The translations under genes were made by a program, and so were the position numbers. From contig NDFF03000057.1 in NCBI GenBank assembly GCA_002150815.3, forward strand, positions 248,001 to 312,000: a stretch of DNA of 64,000 nt, written 5' to 3'. The DNA comes from Grammothele lineata (lineage: Eukaryota > Basidiomycota > Agaricomycetes > Polyporales > Polyporaceae). Shown here one piece after another: positions 1-11,100 of this stretch. Within the stretch, counting starts at the first letter, position 1, and each line of letters opens with the position of its first letter. The notes beneath the pieces were generated by a model that was not told the origin of the DNA, did not search any database, and worked only from the letters and a program-made list of their open reading frames with translations.

Positions 1-1615
1 TCGACGACCTTCTTTTGGACGCCCAAGAGGAGCTCTCCACGGAGTTCCCGTTCAATCGCGACGTCAATTCTGGGGACATGATCGGCTTTAGTGAGTTCTC
101 AGCGGCCGCTCGAGCATCAGTCCGCAGCCTGCTCACCACCTTCTGTGTCTTCGCACAGGCTGGACGCCTTTTGCGGTGCGTCCTTCTCGCGCCCTCGTGC
201 CGCTCTGATGCGTGTTGCTCTATTTCTGACATTCCGTGTCGTCATTGACAGATCCAGGACGGCGCGCGCTCAGACTCCGCGCGGGATTACATCCAGCCCG
301 CACTGTCTCGCCCGAACCTCGATATCGTCGTGAACACCCAGGTTACCAAGGTTGTCAGGACGGGTACGTCCGGCGGCAAACCCATCGTTCGCGGGGTGCA
401 GTTTTCCGCCGGCCCTGGGCAGACGGTGTACTCTACGACTGCGAAGAAGGAAGTCATCCTTTCCGCAGGTGCAATTGGTACTCCGCAGATCCGTGCGTAC
501 AGAATTCCCACCCAAACTCTCCGCCTTCACCACGTTTAGCTGATACGACGGACGTGCTGCCTCCTCCAGTCCTCTTGTCGGGTATCGGCCCGAAGGCGCA
601 ATGTTCTTCCCTCGGCATCCAAACGCTCGTCGACTCGCCGGACGTGGGACAAAACATGATGGACCACCCGCTGCTCACCACAAACTTCCGCGTGAACTCG
701 ACGGACACGCTGGATGATCTGAGCTCAAACGCGACGCTGGCTGCGGATCAACTCGCACTGTGGAATGAGAACCGTACTGGGGACTTCACGCTGGGGGCGT
801 GCAATCAATGGGCGTGGGAGCGCCTCCCCTCGACAGATCCGATCTTTAAGACAGTGGAAGACCCGAGCGCAGGTCCTACAGCACCTCACTACCAGTTGAT
901 CTTTTCGGTAAGCGGCTTTGTGTTTGTGAGATGAACGCCTTAATAACGAGGATTTACACACCAGGACCTCTTCATCTCTTTCAGCGGTGGTGCATTCCCA
1001 ACTGGTAACTTCCTCACCCTCATAAGCAACCTCTACACTCCCGTATCCCGTATGTCTCACATTCTACTATCCATTCCTACATGCCTCTCAATGTAACGTA
1101 CTCAGGTGGCAACCTCACTCTGAAGACTACTAACCCCTTCGACGCACCGATTATTAACCCGGGTCTGCTTGGAGACGAGGCGGGCTTCGACCTGCATGCC
1201 ATGGCCGAAGCCCTCAAGGCCGGTCGCCGCTTCCTTTCTGCGCCTGCACTCTCGAGCTACATCCTCGAGGAAGTTGGCGACTCAGCGAATGCGACGACGG
1301 ATGCAGAGATCGACGCGTTCATCAAGGCAAACGCACTCGTTGTCAACCACGTTTCGGGTACTGCCGCGATGGGAAAGACAGGCAGCACAGGCAAGGGCAG
1401 CGGCGTGCTAAATGCGGATTTGACTGTCAAGGGTGTTGTTGGCCTACGCGTCGTGGACGCGTCTGCATTCGTGAGTCGCCTGTACTATGCTGCCAGATGT
1501 TGACACTCACGCAAATGTCGACTATGATAAGCCCTTTATTCCAGCAGCGCACACACAGATCCCAGCCTACGCTCTTGCTGAGCGCGCTGCCGATCTTGTG
1601 AAGGCTGCGCACTGA
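1..1615 (+). CDS. GMC oxidoreductase (aryl-alcohol/glucose oxidase-like), 3' part
   Basis: The C-terminal two thirds of a flavin-dependent GMC oxidoreductase, the family that oxidises alcohols or sugars and passes electrons to O2 to give H2O2. The N-terminal FAD dinucleotide-binding segment lies beyond the left edge. Exons that join in frame: 1-90, 159-175 (17 nt), 252-492, 570-907, 965-1049, 1106-1470, 1532-1615. The joined protein contains the GFSW turn, the GAIGTPQ and LLSGIGP segments that form the second GMC signature, DVGQNMMDHP, and the C-terminal catalytic pair in VNHVSGTAAMGK (His) and PAAHTQIP (His). These are classic GMC landmarks, so the family call is firm. The substrate cannot be told from sequence. 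In wood-decay fungi such enzymes are usually secreted and supply peroxide to peroxidases, but the signal peptide is out of the window. Confidence 0.93.
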
Positions 1616-2485
1616 AATCGTTATCTTTCATAGGGTGAGATACGGACTTCTACAGGTTCCCTAACTTCGAGTCCGACCGACACGGTACTTCGTAAATCTT
1701 TTGAGCGCACTCTCTTACCTCGTTGGCTGCGTCTATAAATACTATACCACCAGGGATTTTACGCCGGATCTCATAACGGGCTCTCCGGTATGCCTCCACG
1801 TATCTAATCCCAAAGCACTGTAGTCCTGATTCGCTGTTGTTCTGCTATGGTAGTTACCTTATTTTGTCTTTATGCGTATCTCAGACCTTTGCAATGCAGC
1901 TGTCATTCTTTACCTGTCGACACCGTCTAATTAATCCTGAAGGCTCTCCAAGGCGTGAGTGAGAACGTCACTGCCGGAATTAGCCTATATCCATACATGG
2001 TGCGTCCACGTGGCATCGATCACCATGGCAAGGAACACGCGAACTTGAACTTGACTCGATGTTCGTCCCATACCCTGAAACTGTGAGGCCGCTAGTAGAC
2101 AGCACTGTCTTCCGCATTAAGGGTCTTCCACACAAACTGCGACGCTCCTCACACACCTGTAATCTACGAAGTTGGGCAGTCAACAATCCTTGGTGATAAG
2201 TCATTGCATACGTGTTGAACGAGTGGCAACCTGGTAGGCATGATATATAGCACATCGTACCGGGTAGACGGCTCTTATCAGCGATGTTTCACCAGGTGGT
2301 CACTCGTATAACGTATACTGCTGTGAATCAATTACGTTTCATCACCCAACGTACACCCTTCTTTCTGTTCCGGCGTTCAAGCTCAGGCCGCCGTAACAAG
2401 ATATACATTTATTCTGATGTGCGTTCACCTCCCTATAAGTATTCGGAGAACCTACCACCATCTTATTGGCGATATCTCTTTTAGA
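1616..2485. other. intergenic region, GMC oxidase to HET gene
   Basis: About 870 bp without a supportable gene. A TATAAATA-like string near 1733 is too far from the HET start to assign with confidence. The stretch is less GC-rich than the flanking coding sequence. Confidence 0.4.
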
Positions 2486-4780
2486 ATGCGCTTTTTAGAT
2501 ACTAAAACAGGATTGTTCCATGGGGAAGAAGAGCCAGAGAACGTCAAGTACGCGATCCTGTCACACGTATGGGCAAAACCCCAGGGGGAACAGTCATACG
2601 CAGATATCCTGAGGATCCAAGGGGATGTACGAGTCGAAAGTGCCAATAGCTCCATTCCTAATACCTCCGTTCTCGCGCGGGTGTCCCCAAAAATCCGTTT
2701 GGCATGTGAACGAGCACGCGCTGACCGACTCGACTATATCTGGATAGACACATGCTGTATCGACAAGACGAGCAGTGCCGAGCTTTCTGAGGCTATCAAC
2801 TCTATGTACACATGGTACAGTCGCTCGGCGGTGTGTTACGCAATCCTCCCTGACGCTGAACCCGACGAGGACCCTGCTAGATCGAAGTCGTCGTTTCGCG
2901 AAAGCGTATGGTTCACCCGTGGTTGGACGCTTCAGGAGCTGATTGCGCCGGAGATGGTTGTCTTCTTTGCGCGCGACTGGCAGCTCATAGGCGGAAAACA
3001 CGGTCTGGCAAGCGTCGTGGAGGAAATCACCGGTATCGACCGAGACATTCTCACTCTCAAGGCGCCCTTGAGTTCCGTTAGCGTAGCACGACGGATGTCG
3101 TGGGCATCTAAACGCACGACAACGCGCAAGGAGGATGAGGCGTATTCGTTGATGGGTATCTTCGGGGTCCGGATGCCAACCATCTACGGAGAGGGGCGCG
3201 AGGCCTTCATCCGTCTTCAGGAGGAGATCCTCAGGACTGTGCCAGACCAGAGCATTTTTGTTTGGGACCGGGTCCAAAGCAATCAAAGCCCCCAAGGCGA
3301 GCACCCTCGAACCCAGGATAGACAGCGGCGCAGTCTCCTCGCGTCTTCGCCCGCCGATTTCTCATCTTCCCAGGACATACGGCCGGTTAGCAGGGCGGAA
3401 TTTTCAAAGGTCCTCCGAGATTTACTCTGCTCCGGCCCTCCGGTTCCCCCCTCCGTATTCTCTGTGACGCCATATGGCATTCGAGCGACCCTACCTCACC
3501 TCACGGACGTCATATTCGAACAGGATGTGAAAATCGTCCCCCTCGCCTGCATCGACCAGTCTAGAACTCAACTCCTGGCTCTGGTTCTGACTCCAGTGGC
3601 CGCAGATGAAGAGGACGTACACAGCGTCGGCAGCATTGTACATCAGAAACTCGAAGTGCCATCCATAGCCGTTCCACACCCCATCTACACTAGATGGCCA
3701 TACCGCGGGGGACTCTACAGGGAGGGCACTATCAATGTGTTTTCGCGACTCGTGCTCCTTCCCTTACATGCTGGAAAAGGCGATATGGTGCTGCCTAACG
3801 ATCATAAGAAATATGAGATCTCCGAGTTCTTCATCACGCACCGTCTATCTCTCATTCCATTTATCCCTCATCTCGACCTAGCTCAGCCTATAACAAGCGC
3901 ATACTCCAGGCTGTTTCCCGCCGGATTAAGAGGAGCCGAGCCCCCCTTTCGCTATGGCAAGTTTTGGTTCAGACCACGAGAACACTATCCGATGGTTATT
4001 GGGGGTCAAGACTTCGTCATGCTGCTCAACACTCGCTCCATCCCGCCCATCACACAGTTCGGCTATCATCCGAGTCACTGCACCTTGACCCCAGATCACA
4101 TATTTGTCTTGTCCGGAGCAGAGCACTCCCTCGTCGTCGCGTTTTACTGCCGAAGATATTACAAGCTTCTTTCCGAAGGTATCAATTCTCTCCATGCCTC
4201 TTACATCGTCGTCAAAAATCCTAGGGGTAGGCCGGCGGACCTTCTCGATCAAGTTCTCACGCTCGCTCGATCTACCATCCAAGCAGACCAGTTCAATAAG
4301 ACAACTGTCTCCGTGTCTCACGATTCCGGAGAAGACGGCCTCTTTGAACCACTACGCGTCCGGCCCACCCCTGGGGAACATACCGCCGTGGACGATTGGG
4401 ATCGTTACGATGAGGACTTTTGGGGTTTCCGACTCTCCTACGACCGTGACGCTACTAGCAAAAAGCCCATACGGTCACGACACTTTCCCCTACCGTCTCC
4501 TCCAAGAGAGTCAGATCAGCGAACAAGGATCTCCCGGAGGCCTGCCATGCTGCAGCTCACGGTAACCTGCCACTGTCCAGGTTCACCACGCTATCCTGCC
4601 TTGTTTTCTCTAGCGGTCGAGCCCACGTTTTATGTCGAATTTGGGAGAGAACCTTACGCACGGACAGGGGATTCGCACGGTGAACAGGCCGGAGGAATGG
4701 CTATTTCGGACGACACAGAAGAGTCCATCAGTATCGTGCTTGAAGAGGACGGCCCGGGCGTTGATGTATTCATACACTGA
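2486..4780 (+). CDS. HET-domain protein (heterokaryon incompatibility family)
   Basis: A single uninterrupted frame of 764 aa. I start it at the ATG of MRFLDT (2486) rather than the in-frame ATG at 2417, because HET proteins typically begin with this RLLDT-like motif. HET-domain landmarks are in order: YAILSHVW near residue 22, WIDTCCIDK near 85, SAELSEAINSMY, RGWTLQELIAP near 146, and EDEAYSLMG near 215. The roughly 500 C-terminal residues match no domain I recognise. No NACHT or WD repeats are visible, so it is not a full HET-E type receptor. HET domains are known to trigger cell death in fungal non-self recognition. A role in allorecognition is inferred from family only. The gene at 28558-30672 is a clear paralogue in the opposite orientation. 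Confidence 0.92.
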   Translation: MRFLDTKTGLFHGEEEPENVKYAILSHVWAKPQGEQSYADILRIQGDVRVESANSSIPNTSVLARVSPKIRLACERARADRLDYIWIDTCCIDKTSSAELSEAINSMYTWYSRSAVCYAILPDAEPDEDPARSKSSFRESVWFTRGWTLQELIAPEMVVFFARDWQLIGGKHGLASVVEEITGIDRDILTLKAPLSSVSVARRMSWASKRTTTRKEDEAYSLMGIFGVRMPTIYGEGREAFIRLQEEILRTVPDQSIFVWDRVQSNQSPQGEHPRTQDRQRRSLLASSPADFSSSQDIRPVSRAEFSKVLRDLLCSGPPVPPSVFSVTPYGIRATLPHLTDVIFEQDVKIVPLACIDQSRTQLLALVLTPVAADEEDVHSVGSIVHQKLEVPSIAVPHPIYTRWPYRGGLYREGTINVFSRLVLLPLHAGKGDMVLPNDHKKYEISEFFITHRLSLIPFIPHLDLAQPITSAYSRLFPAGLRGAEPPFRYGKFWFRPREHYPMVIGGQDFVMLLNTRSIPPITQFGYHPSHCTLTPDHIFVLSGAEHSLVVAFYCRRYYKLLSEGINSLHASYIVVKNPRGRPADLLDQVLTLARSTIQADQFNKTTVSVSHDSGEDGLFEPLRVRPTPGEHTAVDDWDRYDEDFWGFRLSYDRDATSKKPIRSRHFPLPSPPRESDQRTRISRRPAMLQLTVTCHCPGSPRYPALFSLAVEPTFYVEFGREPYARTGDSHGEQAGGMAISDDTEESISIVLEEDGPGVDVFIH

Positions 4781-5048
4781 GGATGGCATCTGTCACGGTC
4801 GCCGTCGCCGAGTATCCATAGTTCAAACCGTCCCAATGATAACATGTATCCCATCATCATAGATGTTGCCGCTCTCCGGGGCACATGAGGACGGTAATGT
4901 TGACTCGAAATCCTCAACCAGGAATACTCTGGTCCCTTCGAGTCCTGATTTAGCTCACTGCGAACTCGTCCCCGCACGAAATCGAAGAAAACGCAAGCGG
5001 AGTAAACTCACGCTCAGTCGCTACTATACTACGAGAGAGAGTATGTAA

Positions 5049-8000
5049 CTACAGAAAAGTCCAAGATACGCGGCACGCAAACGAGGCTGCCGTGTACGTA
5101 TGTATATACACAGGTGCGCGCAGGCGCACAACTACCACCACCGCTACCACCACACATCGACATATGATAGAGGACCGACGAGCGACTGCGCTCATGAGCG
5201 TCCGCACCCATCCCTGTCCCCTCACCAGAGCGACGAGCCCCGGCCTGGTCGCGTCCAACACCCGCCGCGCGGCACGCAGAACTAGGATGGCGACGACAGC
5301 CACGCGCGGCAGCTCGTCCTCCCCCCCTCCCTCTCTCTCACCCTCACCCTCTCCACCCCAGAAACTCCACGCCACGCTGCACCCCACACTACGCCCGCCG
5401 TCAACTCTTCCTCTCCCCATTCCCCCATTCCGCCTCCCATGCCCCCCCGGCCCCTCCTCGGACCCGCTCTCGCTCGCCGGCCCGCCAGCCCCGCCGTCGT
5501 CCCGGAGCCGCTTCCGGCCCGGGGGCGACACGCTCGCCTCGGGTGCCTGCTGCCCATGCATCCCGAAGCGCGCGCTGCTCCCTAGCGGGGGCACCGGTGG
5601 GGGTAGGGATAGTCCTGGGCCTCCTCCCCCACCTCCACCAGCCCCACCGCCGCCGCCGGGAGGAGGGCCGCCAGAGCCTGGGGCGGGGGAGGCGCCGTTG
5701 GGGGGTATGCCCGAGAAGAGGTCGAACCAGTTGGGGGCGTCGGTCGGGGGCGTGCCGTGCGGCGCGGCTGTGGAAGAGGGATCGTGTCAGAGCAGAGAAG
5801 GAAGGCGAAAGGAAGAAGGCAGCGAGAGAGAGAAGGAGAGAGAGAAGCCGGGTTAACGGATGTTCCTGACAGCGGCCCCAAAGTGAGGAACGCGAGCAAA
5901 CAAACTGCAGTGCATGCGGGCGCGCCCTCGAGACCTCGAGGCCTCGACCGTCCATGCCCCGTGCCGAAACCAGGGAGGGGGAGCGTAGGGAGAACGAGAG
6001 GGCACGGGGGCTTCGGTGACGGGGAAAGAGCGCGTGCGAAGCCGTCGAAGGCGGGCGGGCGGAATAGCGAGCGCCGCGCGTGGCCGTGTCAGACGGACGG
6101 ACGGGGGTCGCTCCATCGAGCGAAGACACCGCGCGACGCCGTTGCACCGCGCCGGGCCGCTTCGAGAAGCCCCCAAAAGTCGGACGAGGGGTGGGCGTTT
6201 GAGAGGCTGATCGCGAAGCGCGAACGCACGAGGAACGCAGAGGGCGGGAAGCGGGAAGCGGGAAAAAACGACGAGCACGCGCAGCGGCCGGGCGGAGCGG
6301 AGGAGCGTCACGTACCGTTCTCATGCTGCTGTTGCTGCTGCTGCGACGCCCCCGTCGAGTGGTGCACGGGCCAATCGAACGATGGGAATTGTCCCCCTCC
6401 GCCCCCTCCACCGCCCCCGCCGTGGTGGCTCCCGTGCTCCGCCGCCGCGGAGCCCAGGAGCTCCGCGAAGATGTTGCTCGCGCTCGACACGTGCCCGGCG
6501 CCGGGGTGCGGCCCGGCACTCGGCGTACGCGCGAAGAGGCTCGGGGGCTGCTGGTGCCCGTGCGGGGAGTACTGGGACGCGCTCGCGTGTGAATGTGGGT
6601 AGGTGACGTTCCGGAGCGGGGCTTGTGGCGGCTGCGAGCGGGAGAGGTCGAAGGGGGAGTGGGAGAGGAAGGAGGGGCTCATGATGTTCTGCATTGTCGC
6701 CGACGTCGGATAAAGTGCTGTCAGGCTGGGATGCGGCGAGTGCAGCTGTGAGAGCGAGGGAATCGAGTATGATGGCGGCAAGTCGACGTCTATCCGGAAG
6801 GGAAACGTAGGACTTCCGTTCGGATTCGAGTTGAGCGAGGGCGGCGCGGACTGCGCGACATGCGATGCATCGTCCATGAGCCGTGGCCGCTTGGCTGTAC
6901 TGCTGATCGGTATACTTCGCGTCGCCGAGGACATGGCAGACGCATGCCTCTCACCCGACAAGGGCATTGACGACGATGACGTGCTCGCCGCCGGGGACAC
7001 GCGGAGATTTGACCGGAACTCCTGTGATAAGCCACTCGCGCGGTGAGCATATGCGGGCAACACTGGGGCGTGGATGACGGGTGAGAACGCACCTCCGGGC
7101 TGGCCGAGACGTCGTTTGACGGTGGGCCGGGTCGTATGGGGACGATGCTGTTCGTCGAAGTTTCTGACTTCACTTTGGCAGCCTTGCTGTCACGACGCTT
7201 CTGGGAGCTGTCGTCTTCATCGCCCTCGTCGTCCTCGTCCATAGGCTCATCAGCCTTGTTGTTGTTGTTGAAGTCGGATGGGCCCTTGGTGTCGCGTTCG
7301 CCGTCAAACTGCGGACCACCGCTCGTCAAGGGGGACTCTCCAGAAGGGGGCAGAGGAGAGATCTTACGCGGAGATGTCGCTGCACCATGCCGTTGACGTC
7401 GGTTGAGCAGTACTGATAGAGTTTGGCATGGTGGCCAGGCCGTTCCTCTGGAGACCGCGGTGAATCAGCGTCAAGAGGCACGTGCGGGTGGAGAAGGCAT
7501 CAAGGGTGGCAGGGGAGCATCGGGCGCAGCCCAGGGAAGCACAAACGGGGTTCTACTCGCGACACCGGGAAATGCCAGTCGCGCCATGGCCCGGCGGAGA
7601 AGGGGAGTCGCCGTGCGCCAGGCAACGCTCAAGCTGGCGCGCGAGGCGTGTAGGACGACGTCCGCTCTACGTGCATTGACCGGGCACCTCTGGGGTTCGC
7701 GACGCAATATTTCACCCGCCCGCTCCCACCTCGCGACACCTGCTCTCTTGCGAAAGAGCTGGAGCGCGTTCCCATGGCCCAACGAGTCCCGCGCGAGCAC
7801 ACCGACGGGGGAGGAAGAGAGGGGCGGCGACTCACCAAAAATGATGACGGCGACGTCGACTGAGCAGAGGACGCCGAGCTCGTAGGCCTTCTTGAAGAGG
7901 CCGTTCTTGCGCTGTATATATGCGCGAGGATGATCGCCCCGCGTGCTAAGTGGATGCCAAGAGAATAAGCGTAAAAATAGGACAGACCTTTAAAAAGGTG

Positions 8001-8187
8001 ACAGAACGGTTCCGCTCGTGCTAATATAGACAGGCGGGGCGAGGACTGGATAAGCAGCCGGCGGCGAAGGAAGACAGGACGAAGAGGGCGGGCGGGGCGT
8101 ATACTTGGACGCGGCGGGCTATTTTGGCGGGGGCGGGGAGGAGGGACGCACCGTTATGGGCTGAATCTCAATCTTTCGCCTGCCCAT
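5049..8187 (-). CDS. MADS-box transcription factor, MEF2/RlmA type
   Basis: Seven exons read leftwards: 8187-8152, 8020-7988, 7911-7836, 7447-7368, 7308-7093, 7021-6316, 5767-5049. They join in phase to about 621 aa. Exons 1-3 encode an SRF/MEF2-type MADS domain: it opens with [12 protein letters not shown], continues [11 protein letters not shown], and ends with [20 protein letters not shown]. An acidic linker follows ([14 protein letters not shown]), then a long Ser/Pro-rich region with a Gly10 run and a Q6 run. In fungi this class includes RlmA/Rlm1 (cell-wall integrity MAP-kinase targets) and developmental regulators. The exact role here is inferred. The last intron (5768-6315, 548 nt) is unusually long; reading through its donor gives an immediate TGA. 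The end of the last exon is uncertain because its final part has low-complexity composition. Confidence 0.88.
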
Positions 8188-11100
8188 AGTGGAAGACGCG
8201 TCGGGGTGGGCGCGTGGTGGTCGGGGGCAGTGCGGGTGGGGCAGAGGGAGGGGTGGCTGGCTGAGGGCTTGGGAGGGAGGGAGGGAGAAGATGAAGAGGA
8301 GGCGGAGGACGGCGTCTGGAACGGGACATAAGGATGGGCAAGCAAGCGCAAACGCCGTGGTCGGAGCTCCTTCGATGCTCCTGCCACCAGTCACACAATT
8401 GCAACCGTCCGCATGCCGTCAATCCGCAGCAGTCACCCCGGCTCCCGTCCGCGCGAGCCCTTGTGCTTGCCTCTGCGCCTTCTGCCCTGGCCAGCCAGCC
8501 AGCGGTCTCCGTTGGCTGTCCGCCTTCGAGCTCTCTTCCCGCTGCTGCCCGACGGGGTCCGCGCGCCCGCCGCGGCCAGCCAGCGTCCCCGCCGTCGCCG
8601 CCCGACGCGCCCCGCGAGCATCGACGCGGCCGGCTATCTCGCATCAGATCTAGCCCGTCCGCTGCGAGTCGCGCCCTCCGCCACTGCGCCTCCCACACTG
8701 TCGCCCAGCGTCGCCCCCTTCCGGACGAGGTGCCCGTGCTCGCCGCCTGGGCACTTCTCACCCGCCTCCCACCGGGATGCCAGGGCGTGCCTCGCAGAAG
8801 AGCCCTCGTTGGCCGCGCGAGCTCGTCTGCTGACTTGGCTTTCCCAGCTTCCCCAAGCCCCCCGCGGGCCCCCTCCTCGACCGTGGCATCTCCCAGCCCG
8901 TCTCGGCACACAGATCCCCTCGCGCACGCCCAGATCCCGCCATGACGCACTCTGCCCGCCCTTCGCGACCCCCGCCCCCCCCTGACAAATGCTCCCTATC
9001 GCCGGGCGCGCGACCTGCGCGCAGGAGCCTCTCCCACCTCCGTCCGCTCCCAGCACCCGCACCCTCCTCAGGCCCGCTCCCAGCGCCGCCGCCCAGCCGC
9101 CGCCGCCCAGCCGCCGCCGCCCGTGCGCAGGCCCGTCCGGCGCACACGCCGAGCCCCTCCGAGCCCGCGCGCCCGCGTCACGCCCGCCTTTCTCCGCCGA
9201 GTGTGTGAGCGTGACGGACGTCATTCCGTCCGCCCTCCCGACCCGGCGGGCAACTTTAATCGTTCGGCAGGGGCTTGCCGCGGGATGCTTGATCCCGAAG
9301 CTAAGATCGCAATCTCGGCACGCCCGCCCATGCTTCGCGCACCCGCGTGCGCTTCGGACGGCCTTCGGCGGTCCCTCTTCGCCCTCTCCGGCCAGAGCGT
9401 CCTCCTGCCCTCGCCGAGCCCCGCATCCTCGCTGCCTCTTCGGCTCGCCGCTGCCCTCTCCTCACCCGGCCTCCATCCCCGCAATGCTTGTATTTCGGGT
9501 GCGCCCGTATCTTTATCCACCAATCAGAGCCCGTCTAAGTCTGGCAAGCCGTCTATCTTTGGCCTCGCGCTATTTCCGTCCTCCGGCTATTTTTGGCAAG
9601 GCTTCCGCTGGCAGGCAAGAAGAGGCAAGAAGGCGGATCGCTCGCGGGGAGGACGACGAAAATGGCTCTGCGGCCTCTTGGACGAAAATACCGTGCAATG
9701 CACGGCTGTCGATCAGGTCTGTCTAGTGCCTGCTCGGGAGGCGGTGCCGTCAAGAACCACGCGCTCTCCATGGCTTCATAAATCCTCCAACGCCTCCTTC
9801 GTCCACCCGGCGAAAATCCCGCGCTATATGAGGTTGGCAAGGTGCTAAATCACATCGCGTTCTGATCTGCGCTAGCCTCGTATGAAAATAGGGCCGTACC
9901 GTCCGCTGTCACGCCCCCCTCCGCAATTCATTTGCTCTGACTCTTCGTGCAGTACCCTCGTGCCGCTGGCCTTTCGGAAATCCACTCGTCCGAGAAGGCG
10001 TACAGTCGCCGAACTCATTCGGCCCCGCGCCAACCGCACTGAATGCGCTCCTAAACCGTCTCAACCTTCTCCCCTCCCTCTCAAATCTCGTCCCGATACC
10101 CGCCTCACGTCTTTGGTTCTGGGCCCAGAAGCGTAGAAGCATATGACATGCATAGCTTCAAGCTAGCGCGTTTCCCCTCTCGCCGCGCTCCGCGACGCAC
10201 TCGCATCTCCGCGAACTTCTTCCCTGGCCGACCACGCAGCACTCCGCAGGCACCCCAGCCGAGGCTCGCATCGTCCGATCGCACACACGTCGGACGAACG
10301 CGAACGTACTTACGAGGAATCAGGATGTGATATCGCCCAAGTACGTCCTGCGCAGCCAGTCCAGAGTTCAAACGTTCAGGTTGCGCTGACCAGCTGAGTG
10401 GCGGAGTGCGCCCGGCAGGCCGCTGGTCATGCGCGCTGACTCATCGCGATTTAAGCGACGATGTATCAGGCGCTTCGTTCACGCCTTCTTGCGCTCCTTG
10501 TTTGCAAAATCGGAGTCCGCGACGGGTGCGCAAGGGTTTGCTTAGGGTGCGTTTCCCTTCTGCTCCTCCATCCATAGCCGTTCGGCATCGGGGTAACATC
10601 GCCGCACGGCGGGTTGTCGTCAATAATACGCGCCTCCAGTCGCTCGTCCCTTGCGCAGCTGAGATGCTCCCCACGTACTACGTAGCGCCGCCGCTGTGAT
10701 GCGCCCGTCCCGAGACTCGCCACGAGCGTCGAGCGCGGTCTAGGCGGCTATGTGGTTATCACTTACCTCACCTCTCAGGCTCGGAGCGCGCGAACCGACC
10801 TCTCCCGAACCTGCAGGGCTGGGGGCACGAAATGAAGGGTCGACAGCGTGTCTGCCCCATGTGCCAATACCGCCGAGAGGACTGTCCCGGTATCTTCCTG
10901 CGCTGTAAGTCATTAAAACTTTCTTGCGGTGTACCTTCGCGATGATCCTCACGCAATTGTGCGACTAGGACGCACAAGCGCGAATGGACATCCCGTTATC
11001 GCCTTAACTAGGCGGTACGCTCATGCTCGTGTTAGTGAAGCCCGCACACCAGAGCGTTAGGTCTAATCGCTTTGCAGCACGGTGACAAACTGGCTACGTC

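Noticed and set aside
5092..5856. 254-aa proline-rich open frame on the plus strand
   Set aside because: Antisense to the last exon of the MADS gene; composition is that of GC-rich complementary sequence and there is no domain.
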